Origin: Latrodectus hesperus
Taxonomy: Eukaryota > Arthropoda > Arachnida > Araneae > Theridiidae
Length of the DNA: 64,000 nucleotides
Assembly (NCBI GenBank): GCA_037975125.1
Contig: CM075857.1
Coordinates: 68,217,899-68,281,898 of the forward strand
Reading direction: 5' to 3'
The notes under the pieces: generated by a model
The model's input: only the letters and a program-made list of their open reading frames with translations
Told to the model about the DNA's origin: nothing
Databases searched by the model: none
Position numbers and translations under genes: made by a program
Shown: piece after piece, positions 25,030-37,100 of the stretch
How positions within the stretch are numbered: the stretch's first letter is position 1
Layout: each line of letters opens with the position of its first letter

Positions 25030-25800
25030 GGTTGGTTAGTTGGTTGGGTTTTATGGCGCAAGGTCCAAAATTGAACATGCTGCGCCAAAACTATGATTTC
25101 GATTTTTTTTTATTTATTTACTTTTTTTTATTAACTCAAGCAACATTAAAACATTCAAAAATAAAATAATTGTATATGAAGTAATTAAAAATCCCTATAA
25201 ATATATAGACACATACACAAATATATATATAAACAAAAAACAAAATTTAAAATTAAATATATTGTAAAAAACCTATTGCTCTTAAAAACGCAAATAGGTT
25301 TCTGTGGGGTGGATCCCCTAATAAATCAGGTAAAGTTAAAATATCTGTATTAAAAAAGTGTATACGTAAATGGTTAAAATATGAACATGAAATTAAAATA
25401 TGATATATAGTATAAGGTTCATCACACGTTTCACACCAAGGATTTACTTCACTCAAAAACAAATGTCTATGGGTGAAACGTGTGTGTCCGATACGAAGGC
25501 GAGTCAATCTAACATCTGCACTTCGCACCGGTAAAACTGACAATGAGATGAGGGATGAGAAAATGGTATGTAATTTGTTGACGACCTGCAAGTTCCATGA
25601 TTCTTGCCAAAGACCATATATAAAACTTTTTATAGCCTTTCTCACATCTGAGAGAGGAACCGATTGGATCTGATGCAGCCTTTGCAGCTGCATCTGCTCT
25701 CTCATTTCCTTCAAGACCCATGTGGCTTGGTATCCAACAAAATACAATTTCTTTTCCCTTGCACATTTCAGTAGGACAATGGCCGACTGTTTGTTGGTAA
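25030..25800 (-). pseudogene. 5'-truncated LINE: RNase H end, zinc-like C terminus and 3' tail
   Basis: 3' portion of a non-LTR retrotransposon with an RNase H domain. On the minus strand, 25640-25766 encodes KEIVFCWIPSHMGLEGNERA, the last RNase H motif (conserved His, and Asp in the ERAD that follows). A one-base frameshift leads into 25253-25680, with LTRLRIGHTRFTHRHLF and a Cys/His cluster (WCETCDEP…YHILISC), typical of the C terminus of these ORF2 proteins, and a stop near 25253. The 3' UTR ends at 25030 with a GGTT/AACC-rich tail (25030-25048) preceded by a small TGGCGCA…TGCGCCA hairpin (25054-25086). The tail without poly(A) suggests short-repeat-type 3' ends. It landed in the Tc1 relic next to it. 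Confidence 0.85.
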
Positions 25801-26010
25801 TATTGTACGAACTATCCTTGACACGAGTAACATTCTGCTGCTATCTTGGCCAGAACGTTGCCAAGTTTCTAGTCAACAGAAAAGACAAATAATTCTTGCT
25901 GAGTGAAAGGCTTGCTTCTGTACACCACTCATTACGACCACTGAACTCTGACATAGTGTTCAAATTGCAAATGTAGTTACATGCGATCCAATTTTTTGTT
26001 GATACAATGC

Positions 26011-26191
26011 CATACCTGCCAACTTTCAGAAAAGTATTTCAGTAAAACTTTTCAGTTTTAATCCGTGTGACTAAAGAAACTTTTCCCAGAAGAACCGAAA
26101 CGCGTAAAATGATTAATGCTATCAGTAAAAGCGTAAAACCTGTGGATCTTGCGTAAAATTTACGCACGATGCGTAAAAGTTGGCAGGTCTG
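26011..26191. mobile_element. ~180-bp MITE with CGTAAAA-rich interior
   Basis: Terminal inverted repeats: the left end has CATACCTGCCAACTTT (26011-26026), and the right end, reverse-complemented, has CAGACCTGCCAACTTT (26176-26191). Direct repeats CAATGC(C) flank both ends (26005-26011 and 26192-26198), consistent with a 6-8 bp target duplication as in hAT elements. The interior has four copies of GCGTAAAA (26102, 26131, 26151, 26171), and the third forms a palindrome GCGTAAAATTTACGC. There is no coding capacity. The superfamily assignment is an inference. Confidence 0.7.
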
Positions 26192-26511
26192 CAATGCCCA
26201 GATATATGAGTTGTTATTTTTCATACAGTTAGTTGTTTCAAATATTGATTTTTCGGAATCTGTTTCCACATCCCTTGAAAATTTAATTGCATGTTATTTC
26301 CAGTATAATAAACCAGCCCAAAAAACATAATTTGGTTACTTGAATTTTTTTCAAGTGTATCAATTTTAACGGTAAGTAATGCATAAAAACAGATATAGGT
26401 TCACTTATCTTACAAATTAGAATACAACACACATTTTCAGAGCAAATCCTTTTTAAGAAATTGCCATAAACCAGATAAATGTTATCTTAATCTTTATGAT
26501 GTAACAGCAGA
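26192..26511. other. Spacer, nothing recognised
   Basis: AT-rich stretch between the MITE and the next LINE fragment with no supported feature. Confidence 0.45.
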
Positions 26512-26700
26512 TTAGACCAAGTCCATAGGCCCATGAATCTTCAAAAAATCAGATAAAGGACTGTTAAAAAGGTCAATCATATCTAGACCTGCATAAATCA
26601 ATATATGATTGGAAGTGGCCTGCACAGAGTTGTAGTTTGTGCAGTTTGGATAGGTCTTTTGCTCTTGATCAACAGACACATCTGATGTGTCCTGATAATA
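26512..26700 (-). pseudogene. LINE ORF2 extreme C terminus
   Basis: On the minus strand an open stretch reads QKTYPNCTNYNSVQATSNHI, then SPLSDFLKIHGPMDLV and a stop (26512-26514). It matches the last ~60 residues of the LINEs at 40.2-40.65 and 41.5-42.57 kb. Those copies have a C-x2-C-x8-H-x3-C cluster and end LLVIDFLRVxxxxDLV/ELI. Here the second and last cysteines have become tyrosines. Nothing of the RNase H domain is readable upstream. Confidence 0.7.
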
Positions 26701-26719
26701 TTGGACTGCATGACTTTCA

Positions 26720-29700
26720 CTGTTGATGCGTTAAACATACCACCTAGAGTTTACCCATTATATTGTAGTGATCCAAAGTTTCCCATAGTTTTATTGACAT
26801 GTATTATTTTATTTCGATATTATTACATTAAATATGGACTTATTTTTACATACACATATTGCTTAATGAAAATTGCAATCTCAGACTGTGCGTACAAGGA
26901 TTTTTTTTATTTTATTGTAATATAAATATACACAAGCAATGTGAAAAGAAATTCTTATCTTCAGTCATGAACAAAATCCGCAAATGTTGTAGCATAAAAT
27001 GATGGATAACAATTTAGGAAGGAAAGAAACCTTGTAAATGAAGAGATAGTTTTTAATATTTTCCTATCTTTATAAAAAGAAATGAAATTCTGAGAGAATG
27101 ATTAATGAAATCAAATTGCTCTCCACTAAACTTAAAAAGTCACTTCTCGAGTGGGAGCCTTATAAGAACTGACAACATTGCATGCACAAAAAGTGTTCTT
27201 TAACTTTACACGCAGATCTAGTATGACAAGCGAAAATTCAAAAAAAAGGAGAGAACTTTTCTAACAAGATAAGATTACATAAACTATTGTATTTCCTTCT
27301 GATGACACTAGTCTACATTTTAGCATATATAGTAATATATGAATTTTTAAGTACTGAAGAACAAGTTTTGAAAGGCAGGCTAATGAATTATTTTTCACAA
27401 AATTGAATTTTCTGAGAATTTTCAACTCTTTAATTTTCTTTTAAAAGATATTTAATAGTCAAAATTATTTCATTAAATTAAAATTATATAAGTTTCTACA
27501 AATCATATTCAAGATCAAATTTCATGCCTAAAAGTGATGTAAAACAGATGTGGTTGTTCAAAGAATTATTATTAGTCAAGAAGAAAACCTTTAGTATAAA
27601 ACAATATATTTAAATCGAAATAATAGACAAATGACTTCAAAATGTGTAACCGCATATTATTGATGAAATTAAGCAATCAAAATATTTTTCTGTAATCTCT
27701 GATAGCAGCTTTTGCACAACAAAAGTAGAACAAATAACTTTGCAATCACATATAATGCCTTTGACTTCTTTACCAGTAAAAAAATATGCCAGAAAAGATT
27801 ATCTAAAATTAAAATAACTTTTTATTTTGAATTTAAATTTGCAGAATACCAGATGACAAGAATATGAGATGGAAATACAGCTGCAGCAACTGAATTTATA
27901 AGCATTCATTTTCCGACATTGCAGTCATCCTATCAAAATTATTTGATAATAATGTAGCAAAAATGTCTTTGAAAAAATTGTTTCTACAAAAAATCTTAAA
28001 ATATTTCTTTTTTGAATTTACTTTTATACAGCCATTATTTTTTAAACATGTTAAGGATTAATATTCACTACTCAATGATTTTAGAATGGGAGCATATAAC
28101 GAGACCTTAACAATTTTATTTGTGAAAAATATACAAAGTCTTGCTTGGTATTTATACGAATCAATAAATTTAAAATTTAATAAACCATAAATTTCAAATT
28201 TAATAAATGATATAAATTTTCGTAATATAAATTTTCGAGTTTATTAAGTACTCAGCATTAAGTATTAAATTACATTAATCTAATCAGTAAGTTGATCCAA
28301 GCAAATGATTTTATCTAGCAACTTTTCATCGCATTTTATAAAAATGAAAAATATTCTCAAAAAATTTTAATTGAACAAATCCTTCAATGAAATTATTATA
28401 AATTCAAGAAAACTTGCAACTGATATTGAGACTAATTTTGAATAAAAAATAGTGAGATATTATCCAAGAAAAGAATATAATTCACATGAATTACAAGATG
28501 AACTAGTCTAAGATACAAAAGAAAAATATAAAAAAGAAATTTTAAATTTTGCTATTAATGAAGAGTTAGATAAGTTTTAAACTACTGAATTTCAACTGAT
28601 CCTGTATCCATTAAAATTAAAAGGATTAAATAAGCAGAAGAAATTTTTTTAAAAAAAAAAGCAATATATAATAATAAAGTTAAATTCTGCTTGAATCTTA
28701 GTATATTGTTAAATAGCTAAATAACTATATCAAGAAGTATAAGGAGTTCCTAAATTAAAATTAATTACGAACTTTTTACAATTAGCTGCTATGTAAAATC
28801 TACTTAATGGCTTAGCTATGTTCATAATAGTGGATGAAATTACAAATCAAATGTCTAAAAAATTGATAAAAACTTCGCAAAACCAAAGTGAATTTTTAGC
28901 ATAATGTTAACATTACTTTTGTTTAATTGCACAATAAAACATTTCTTTTAAGTAACATTAAAAGTATATAATATATGTTGTTAATACTTTTATGACTTGG
29001 TATAAGTATTTTGTAAGCAATTTTAACAATTTTGCATAACTTGATTACTAGTTTTATGCTATGCTTAATGTGTACTTCTAAACACACAAGTCTTTAATAA
29101 ATTATGATTTCACAAGCAATTTAAAAACATTTTGTAAATAAAAATATATTTTTAAAAAATTTATATTTAAGAGGCAAATATTTCTTTTATGTGGATCAGG
29201 ATAGCAGCAAACAATTGGATTTGGTTAATTTTAAAATCATTTATTGTAAATAAGGGCTAATTTGAGCAAGACATAGTTTAAAAAATTTTGAACCACTATT
29301 AACAATCGCGACCCACATGGCAGACATACCTACAATTTTTCGCATTAAATATCAAATATTTAGCTGCTAACTGGTTGACAAGCATGAAAGTGGAAACTTA
29401 TTAAAACTTAACAATGATTAGATTAGGCAAACTATTGGAGGAAAAAATTTAGCTTCAGGAGAAGGAAAGATCAAAGAATTATGGCAAATGAAGAAAATAA
29501 ATTTAGTGGAGAAATGTTTAAATTGTGTTGAATATGCAATTATATATATGCATTATATAGACACAGAGTCATGATGACAACTGAAGATTTCAAATTTTTA
29601 GCTGCATTGAGAAAAGTATACTATGAATTTAGTAACTTTAATATTAGTAAAAAAAGTAATAAGTAATGAAAGGGGCATCTTGTGATGCAAATAAGATTAG

Positions 29701-31013
29701 AAAAAATAAAAATAAAATACAAACTACTACATAAAGACTTAATTTAAAAAAGGTTTTTGCATATTTATGTAGAAATAGTTTTCTATTTCAGCAATAAGCT
29801 ACTACACAATTTAACAGAATTGGGTAACTTATTCAAAAAGATTAAATTAAGCTTAAAAGTTTTTTATTTCAATATCAAAATATTTGACTTCTTTTTTATG
29901 AGCAGTATTCATGACTAAATTATAATTATATCTTTCTGACAGAGAAAAGAAATTTTATACATACTAACAAGACATCTATATTAAATTAATCCTATATCAA
30001 GGAGAAAAGAATTTCCTCCACTTGAAAGTTCTGCCAAACCAAATTAAAAATATATAAATAAAAGAATTTGAGAACTTGCAATTGCAGAACAGTTAGGAAT
30101 CATCAAAGCTACAATGCAATACAGCAAACAGTAACATTTGTAATATTTTTCTTTTTATAGCACTACTCCTTATAACTTAATTGAACTTCATTTTACATAA
30201 CACTAATTTCTTTACTAATGTCTTTAACAATACAATAGAATTCAATGATATAATTGTTTTATATTTAATAATATTTATATTCAATGATATATTGTATTAT
30301 AATGGAATATATTGTTTTAAATCTTGTGATAGCTAAATTGACAAAACATTTTGTCAGTTATTTACATCTACTTAAGTGCATTTTTATTAAATGTGATTTT
30401 ATTCTTTGTAATCAATCGTAACTATATTTCAAATTGAAAATCTTAATTGAATATTAATTTCAAATACAAAAATTAAATCCTAGACCAAAAACTGATAAAA
30501 ATATTAATAGAAATCTGTTGGTTAAATAGTTCATCAAAGCTAGAGATCTCATCATATATAACATTTTTAGAAAGCATACTGTACACATATAAGAGTATGA
30601 ATGTAAAAATTCAGAATTTATATCAAATAATTTGCAAATTTAATAATTTGAATCAATTAATTTTTATACTTCAAAAATTGCAAGAATTTTAAAACATTTT
30701 AATGCCTATAATATAAGTTATTATATATAAAGTTATTTAACTTTTAAAAAAGTTGATATAAATAGAAAATGTAATCTTATTTCTGTAAAAAATTGCTTTT
30801 AATAGCATTAAAAGTAATAAATAGAATAAAAAAGTTTAACAGCAAAAATAATTTATTAAAAAATGAGTACAATAAGTAAATATAATTTTATAGGTTTTAT
30901 ATATCCTAAAATAGAATATATATAAGAAATTTGATTATTTTTATCTAAATAGATATAACTTAATTTGATAAATATTTAATCTGCTTACAATAAATAAAAA
31001 TTATTTTGGCAAT
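26720..31013. other. AT-rich intergenic region downstream of the host gene
   Basis: Over 4 kb with no supported gene or transposon. Small tandem echoes occur (for example ATATAAATTTTCG repeated near 28210-28240). The sequence is extremely AT-rich and full of stops in all frames. Confidence 0.5.
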
Positions 31014-31014
31014 A

Positions 31015-31024
31015 TTTATTTATT
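31015..31024 (-). promoter_or_regulatory. Overlapping poly(A) signals after the NRF-6-like stop codon
   Basis: On the minus strand two overlapping AATAAA hexamers (31015-31020 and 31019-31024) lie within about 10 bp downstream of the TGA stop. They would give a very short 3' UTR. Because the region is so AT-rich, a chance match cannot be excluded. Confidence 0.4.
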
Positions 31025-31031
31025 ATTTAAG

Positions 31032-31187
31032 TCATACAGAAAAGTCTTTTTTCTTTTCCTTTCCTGATTTGCCAAGTTTTGATGAAATAAGTATGCTAAG
31101 CAATCTTGAAAAAGGTGACTCACAGATCAAACAAAATACAAATGCAAACACATAACTGACCACCAAAAATCCCAAGTAAGCAATTGT
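31032..31187 (-). CDS. NRF-6-like gene, terminal exon with stop
   Basis: The acceptor ACCTTATAG precedes 31187; 51 codons and a TGA stop (31032-31034) follow in phase 0. It encodes TIAYLGFLVVSYVFAFVFCL (last membrane helix), then ICESPFSRLL, matching the 'ESP...LEK' end of the family, and a hydrophilic tail GKSGKEKKKDFSV. The intron before it is about 7.2 kb and holds an intact mariner. Confidence 0.93.
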   Translation of the reverse strand, partial: TIAYLGFLVVSYVFAFVFCLICESPFSRLLSILISSKLGKSGKEKKKDFSV

Positions 31188-34100
31188 CTATAAGGTAAAA
31201 AAATATCAATGAGAAATAATTCATAAAAAATAACAATAAAAAATTGTATTTTTAAAAAATAAACTTGTGTCATTTCAATAAAAATACAACAAAAATAAAA
31301 TAAAATTCAAACCTGCAACAAAAAAAAATTACAAAAAATTAATTTTTAGAATACAAAATTGATTTAATTCAATTAAATATTTTCTACCAAAATGTTAATT
31401 TAAATAAATTTATTATATTTGTAATCAATCTCCTCTGGACCTACATTTATAATAAAGCAATTTATGATATAAATTTTAAAAAGTATGATAATATTGATTG
31501 TTAAGATAGAAGATTTTAAAATATTATATTTCTATAACTAAACAGAAAAAATTTGTTTATGTAATTTAAATGATAGTTTATGTAAGTTTAATGAAGTGCT
31601 TTGTATTGTAATTTAAATGACAATATTTCTGGCCAGGACTGGGTCGCAGATGGCAATACCCTGGTTTGGTTTGTTTGTCGCTCAACGGTCATTTTTTTGC
31701 ACACGAGGGCTAATTAGACCAGGACCTACAGTTTAATGTGGATTTCGAACCACTACAAACATCCATGCCCAAGGTGGGATTTGAACACACGAACTGTTGA
31801 AGTGAAGGCTAGAGCGCTAACCATTCGGCTGCCAGCTCGGTAACCCAATACCCTGAGAACAACTTACATCGCTTTGATCAGACCAATATTAGAATATGGT
31901 TTTTTAATTTATTTTTGTGCATTGGAGACTAACTTAATGAAACTTGAACGTTACCAGAGTAATTACTGGCTGTTGTAACAGCTGCCCTAACAACGTTGTA
32001 TTGCATGAGAGTGATTTGCCGCCACTTTTTCGAGAGGAAACTTCTGCCTTACAAAATATTACAATAAACCAGCAGGAATCAGCATGGAACTTCTGCCTTT
32101 CTGCATTCTAGGCAAAACAATCAGCGTTTAAAGAAACATGGTCTTTTTTCCTTGGCTAGTGAGATGGAACTGTTTTCCGATAAAGTGCCACCATATTCCT
32201 TAAAGCCCACCCCTTTTTTAATGCTTGCTCCAGAGTGCATACATTTCCAGCTTGAACTCTTGACAAGGGTGTGTTAAAAGTCAGATATTCCTGAACTCAC
32301 TAGACAGATGGCTCTTGAGGCAATACATTACTCATTCGAGCATTTTTGATTATTTTACATTTGAAGATTTCTTAAATAAATAAATTTTCGCTAGAATTAA
32401 TATTAATAACATTACAAATTTTAATTTTAACAAAATGTTAGACTCACAAAAATATAGTTACTTAGTAGATCTAAATGGCTACATAAAAGTATTTCTAATC
32501 TTTGAAAATCATTAAACATCCTTTCCAGCAAATAATCTTTTTAAAGCTACAGCTCAGTCAGTAGAAAACAATATATCAATGCCTCTCTTGGAAAAAAAAT
32601 TATATATTAAGGATATTGGGAAGGAGCAGCTAATGAATAATTAAAGAAAAAATAATTTTCATTTGATTGCAAAGGAACTTTTCAGTTGATTAAAAAGTAA
32701 ATTTGTTAATTTAGCTGAATACTTTTAGATTAGAAGATAAATGCATTCCTTTTTAAAATTATGCACAGAACAAAAATATGTGCCAAAAATATTTAAAAAT
32801 AAACCAATAATCATACTACAATAGTTTTCTTGGACCTAACTAAGGTCTTTGATAGTGTGAGAATTCAAAAACTCATAATTAAACTCTTCAATTCCTTTGA
32901 AATTCATGAAAAGACTTAACTTGGATTTATGACTTTTTATGAAATAGAGTCATCAGAGTTAGTTTAACACTCTGTCAGAAAGTTTCAAGCTTTCTCAGGT
33001 TGTACCCCAGGGATATATTCTAAGATCAACTCTATTTTCATCACTTTTTAACTGCTCTTAAAAGGGCAATATAATAATTGAAATTGTGGAATTCAATAAT
33101 TGAGAAGTGAGGATGTTTGCAGATGATATTGTGCTGTGGTACTCGGGAACGACATTGAGAAACTGGAATATAACATCAATTCAGGCCTTAATGGTTCTTG
33201 AAAATTTGAAGAAAATCATAAACTTAGTTTTAATACATCCAAATCTAATGTTTTTCTACAACAAATGAGAAACCTTTTAGCTATCAACATAAAATCTATT
33301 TGAATAACCATCTGTTTTCTTATGAAAAACATCTGAAGTTCCTAGGCTTTGTTTTGGATAGCAAAATATTAGGTCTACTGGAAAGTTCTGTCCATTTTAA
33401 ACAAGAGAATAAGTTTTTCATACCTTAAATAAGCTTTATTGAATAATGTAATTAACATCATTATTTATGATTATTTGCCAGTGTTATAGCAATTTCTATA
33501 TCCCATTTTTAAAAAATGTCAGCAAGTGCTTGTCTGATATCTTTTTGTCCTTGAATTTTTCGCCCTGCGAAATATTTTGCAAGGACAGAAACAAATGAGA
33601 CTTAAAGAGTGGTAAGTATGGGGAACATGATGTATGGGATAGAATTTCCCATCCTAGTTCTGCAATTTTTGATTAACTCTTTTCTTTGCCTCTTTCTTAG
33701 ATTGCACTTTCTTGGAATATCAGCCTCTTTTCTTGGATCGCTTCATTTAAACTATCTTGTTGCAGACAATACTTCTCGAACCAAAGATTAAAGAAAAGTA
33801 ACCATTTTGGCTTGGTTGATTCAAATAACTTGAAAGACAAAAATGCCTTACAACATAGCTTAAAACAGAGCATTGACCCTTCGATTGGTTTAAATGGAAC
33901 CTACTTCCATGCAGACCTTCCTTCCCAAATGAACAAGAATTTCAATACACCAATTTATTTTAAACAACTTGCCCTTGAAATCAATTACAACATCCCAGAA
34001 GATTCCTCCATAATATGCGCAGACAGAAGTAAAGATGAACTTGACTGAAGAGGAATTTATATTTTATCCTAAGAATGTGCAACAAAATTAAGTAAGAGAA

Positions 34101-37100
34101 ATCCAGACAGTTGTTCAGTTTCCAGAAGTGAGCTGAATGCCAATAATGTTGGGCGAGACTTGATTCTGTCCCCTACCAGTGCATCTGCCATTTATCCTGT
34201 CTGACAGCCAAAGATCATTAACCATTCACTTATTGATTCATAATCCACAGAGCGACTTCCAAGGACAAAATATCCACAAAATGCTCCAAAAAACATCCTT
34301 GGGCAAAATCTCAAAGCATTACTATGAAACTTTAGACTTCATCCAAGGGGATTTTACTGTATTTATGCAAAGTCAACAAGATTGAAAAATGACAGAACTC
34401 TTGAAAAAAATTCTTTCTACAAAGTGAATATTTTCAAGAACGAGAAATAAGAAGTGTTGTGATCATAATTGAGTTTTAATGTTGCAAATTAATTTCAATA
34501 AACTAATCATATAAGTAACATTAATATTAAAATGAAGCACTCTGCTTCTCAAAGCTACATATTTTGCTAAAAGGAGCTCCAATATACAACAGAAAATATA
34601 CCAGAACCTACTGAGGCAGACATGCTTAAAAAGGGGATGAATTAGGTATTGAAGAGAGTTATAGAATTCTTCATTGTCATCCTAACATATCTGCCGGAAT
34701 AATTATAATTGAAAACATTGCTTCAAATTGTGTTAACAAAGAAATGACATATCGTAACAAATAACACAATTAGTGATTTTTTCCCTTTTTTAAACTCCAT
34801 GAATCATGCAAGGAACAAATAATATACCTAGTAGCTACTCCTTCAAAAAAACGATAAACTCAGGTTAACAGCCTATCATTGCAACTGTGTCATCATTGGC
34901 AACACACATGTTCATAAAAATAGTTTTGTCCTTTGTTTTAGTGGTATATTAAATATAGATTCATATTTAATATCTGCAACAAAGCTTCATGCAAAAAATA
35001 TGTTTTGAAAATTATTTACTTTCTTCACAAATTAAGTTAGTCACATCAGTACCTGACATAATTGATTCATTACTCTAGGGAGAAATTTCATTGGGTATAA
35101 ACTATTCAACATTTTCAATCCACTCATAAACTTGTTGTCATACATCATTGTTTAACATGATATTTTTTACAGTATAAGATACAGATATATAGTGTAAAAT
35201 ATTTTCTAAAATTTCTTTGAATGCCAGTAGTAATAGCTTTTTATCTATTGATAATGAGGCTTATCCAATTCAGAAAACAATTTGATATGCTAGAAGAGAC
35301 TATCAATCATAATTCTAATTTTTGATAAAGTTTTTATTAAGCTTAACATAGATGGTGCCTTCAGAAATGAGCCCCTAATGTCTGAAAAAAAAATGATGAA
35401 TCTTTATTTTGTTTCTCAGGATAAGCTTTTTGCAGATACTCCTGCAAGAGGTGGTTTCATTGCCTCATTAGATGAAGTTAATAGATACGAGGGTTACTCT
35501 GAAATTTTTGAGGTACGCGCAGACGAGAATTTACAAAATAAAAATAACGGTTTAATTTTAAAGTACAAAGTATTTTAACACAGAAGACGATTTTTTACTG
35601 ACTTACTTCAACTTGTTTAGCGTGGAATAAATTTTAAACAGAAGAGAAAATGGAGTTGAGGCGAGAACATTTTCGCGCTATGATTTCCTACGATTTCAAA
35701 GAAGGATTAAATCAAGAAGAATGCATTCAACGGTTGCAATTAGCATTGGGTGATGAATCTCCAGCTCGTGCTACTGTATTCAGATGGTTTAGAGGATTTA
35801 GAAGAGGTCGCAATTTTCTTCAGGATGAAGAACACACAGGAAAGCCGCCGTCGGCAGTAATCCAGGATAATGTGTCTGCCATACGAAAAATGTTAATGGA
35901 TGATAATCGCTGTACCTATCAAATGATACAGAAGGAACTTAACATTGGATCCGCAGCCATACACAAAATCATTCATGAAGAATTACATATGAAAAAAGTA
36001 GTTTGCCGTTGGGTTCCCCATAATCTAACTGAGCATCAAAAAGAGGAGTGTGTCAGAATCAGTAAAGAAACTCTTAATATGCTGAATGATGGTGGCTACC
36101 GCATCATTTCTAAAATTGTAACAGGTGATGAAACGTACATACCGTTTTTTGACGTTCCAACACGTCAAGAAAGCAAAGTATGGGTCTTTGAAGATGATCC
36201 CACGCCGACAATGGTGAAAAAACAACGCGCACTGAAAAAAGTGATGTATGCCGTTTTCTTCAGGAGTACGGGATTGGTTAAAGCCATCAAGTTAGAAGGA
36301 CAGAAAACAGTAACAGCAAACTGGTATACCACTAAATGTCTTCCAGAAATTCTACAAGAACTGAATGTTAGGGGACTAATGCTTCACCATGACAGTGCAT
36401 CTTCACATAAAGCCGGATTAACAGTTGAGTTTCTTAAACAAAAACAAATTAAAGTGATCGAACATCCGCCGTATTCACCTGATCTAGCTATGTGCGACTT
36501 TTGGTTATTCTTTAATCTTAAAAAGAACTTACGTGGACGTCGTTTCCATTCAGAAGAAGAGATTGATGTGGCTATAAATGCATTTTTTTCATCTATTCGA
36601 AGAAATGAATGGCTTGAGGCATTCAATCTGTGGAAAATTCGTCTACAAAAGTGCATTGTTGCTGGAGGAGACTACTTTGAACACAGCTAAAATTTTGTAA
36701 TTTTAACTTTAAAAACCTAGTTGTATCTCAAAAATTTCAGAGTGACCCTCATAATAGCTAGTTCAATAGCAAAAAACACATCCAAACTTCAAGTGAATAG
36801 AAATGAACTCATAACATTAATTACAGCAAACATCATTATTGATAGCAAAATATAATGAGTGAAATATAATTACTCTCCTGAAGATTGGTACTTCAGCACA
36901 GTGAAAAAGAACTAATATCTGCACTTACCTGGCCAATTGGCTAAATAAACTATAAAACTAAGTTGAAAGAAAGCAAAAAAATAGGAATGAAGAAAAGGAA
37001 AATCAAATGCAAAAACTAAGGTCATATCAAACAGTCATTCATAAAGGACTAAAAACGCATGTAATGCTATCAAATCACGCAAAAATAGTTATCTATTTCT

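Noticed and set aside
31664..31845. Candidate tRNA gene (box A and box B present).
   Set aside because: No foldable acceptor or anticodon arms; the body, tail and target duplication show it is a SINE.
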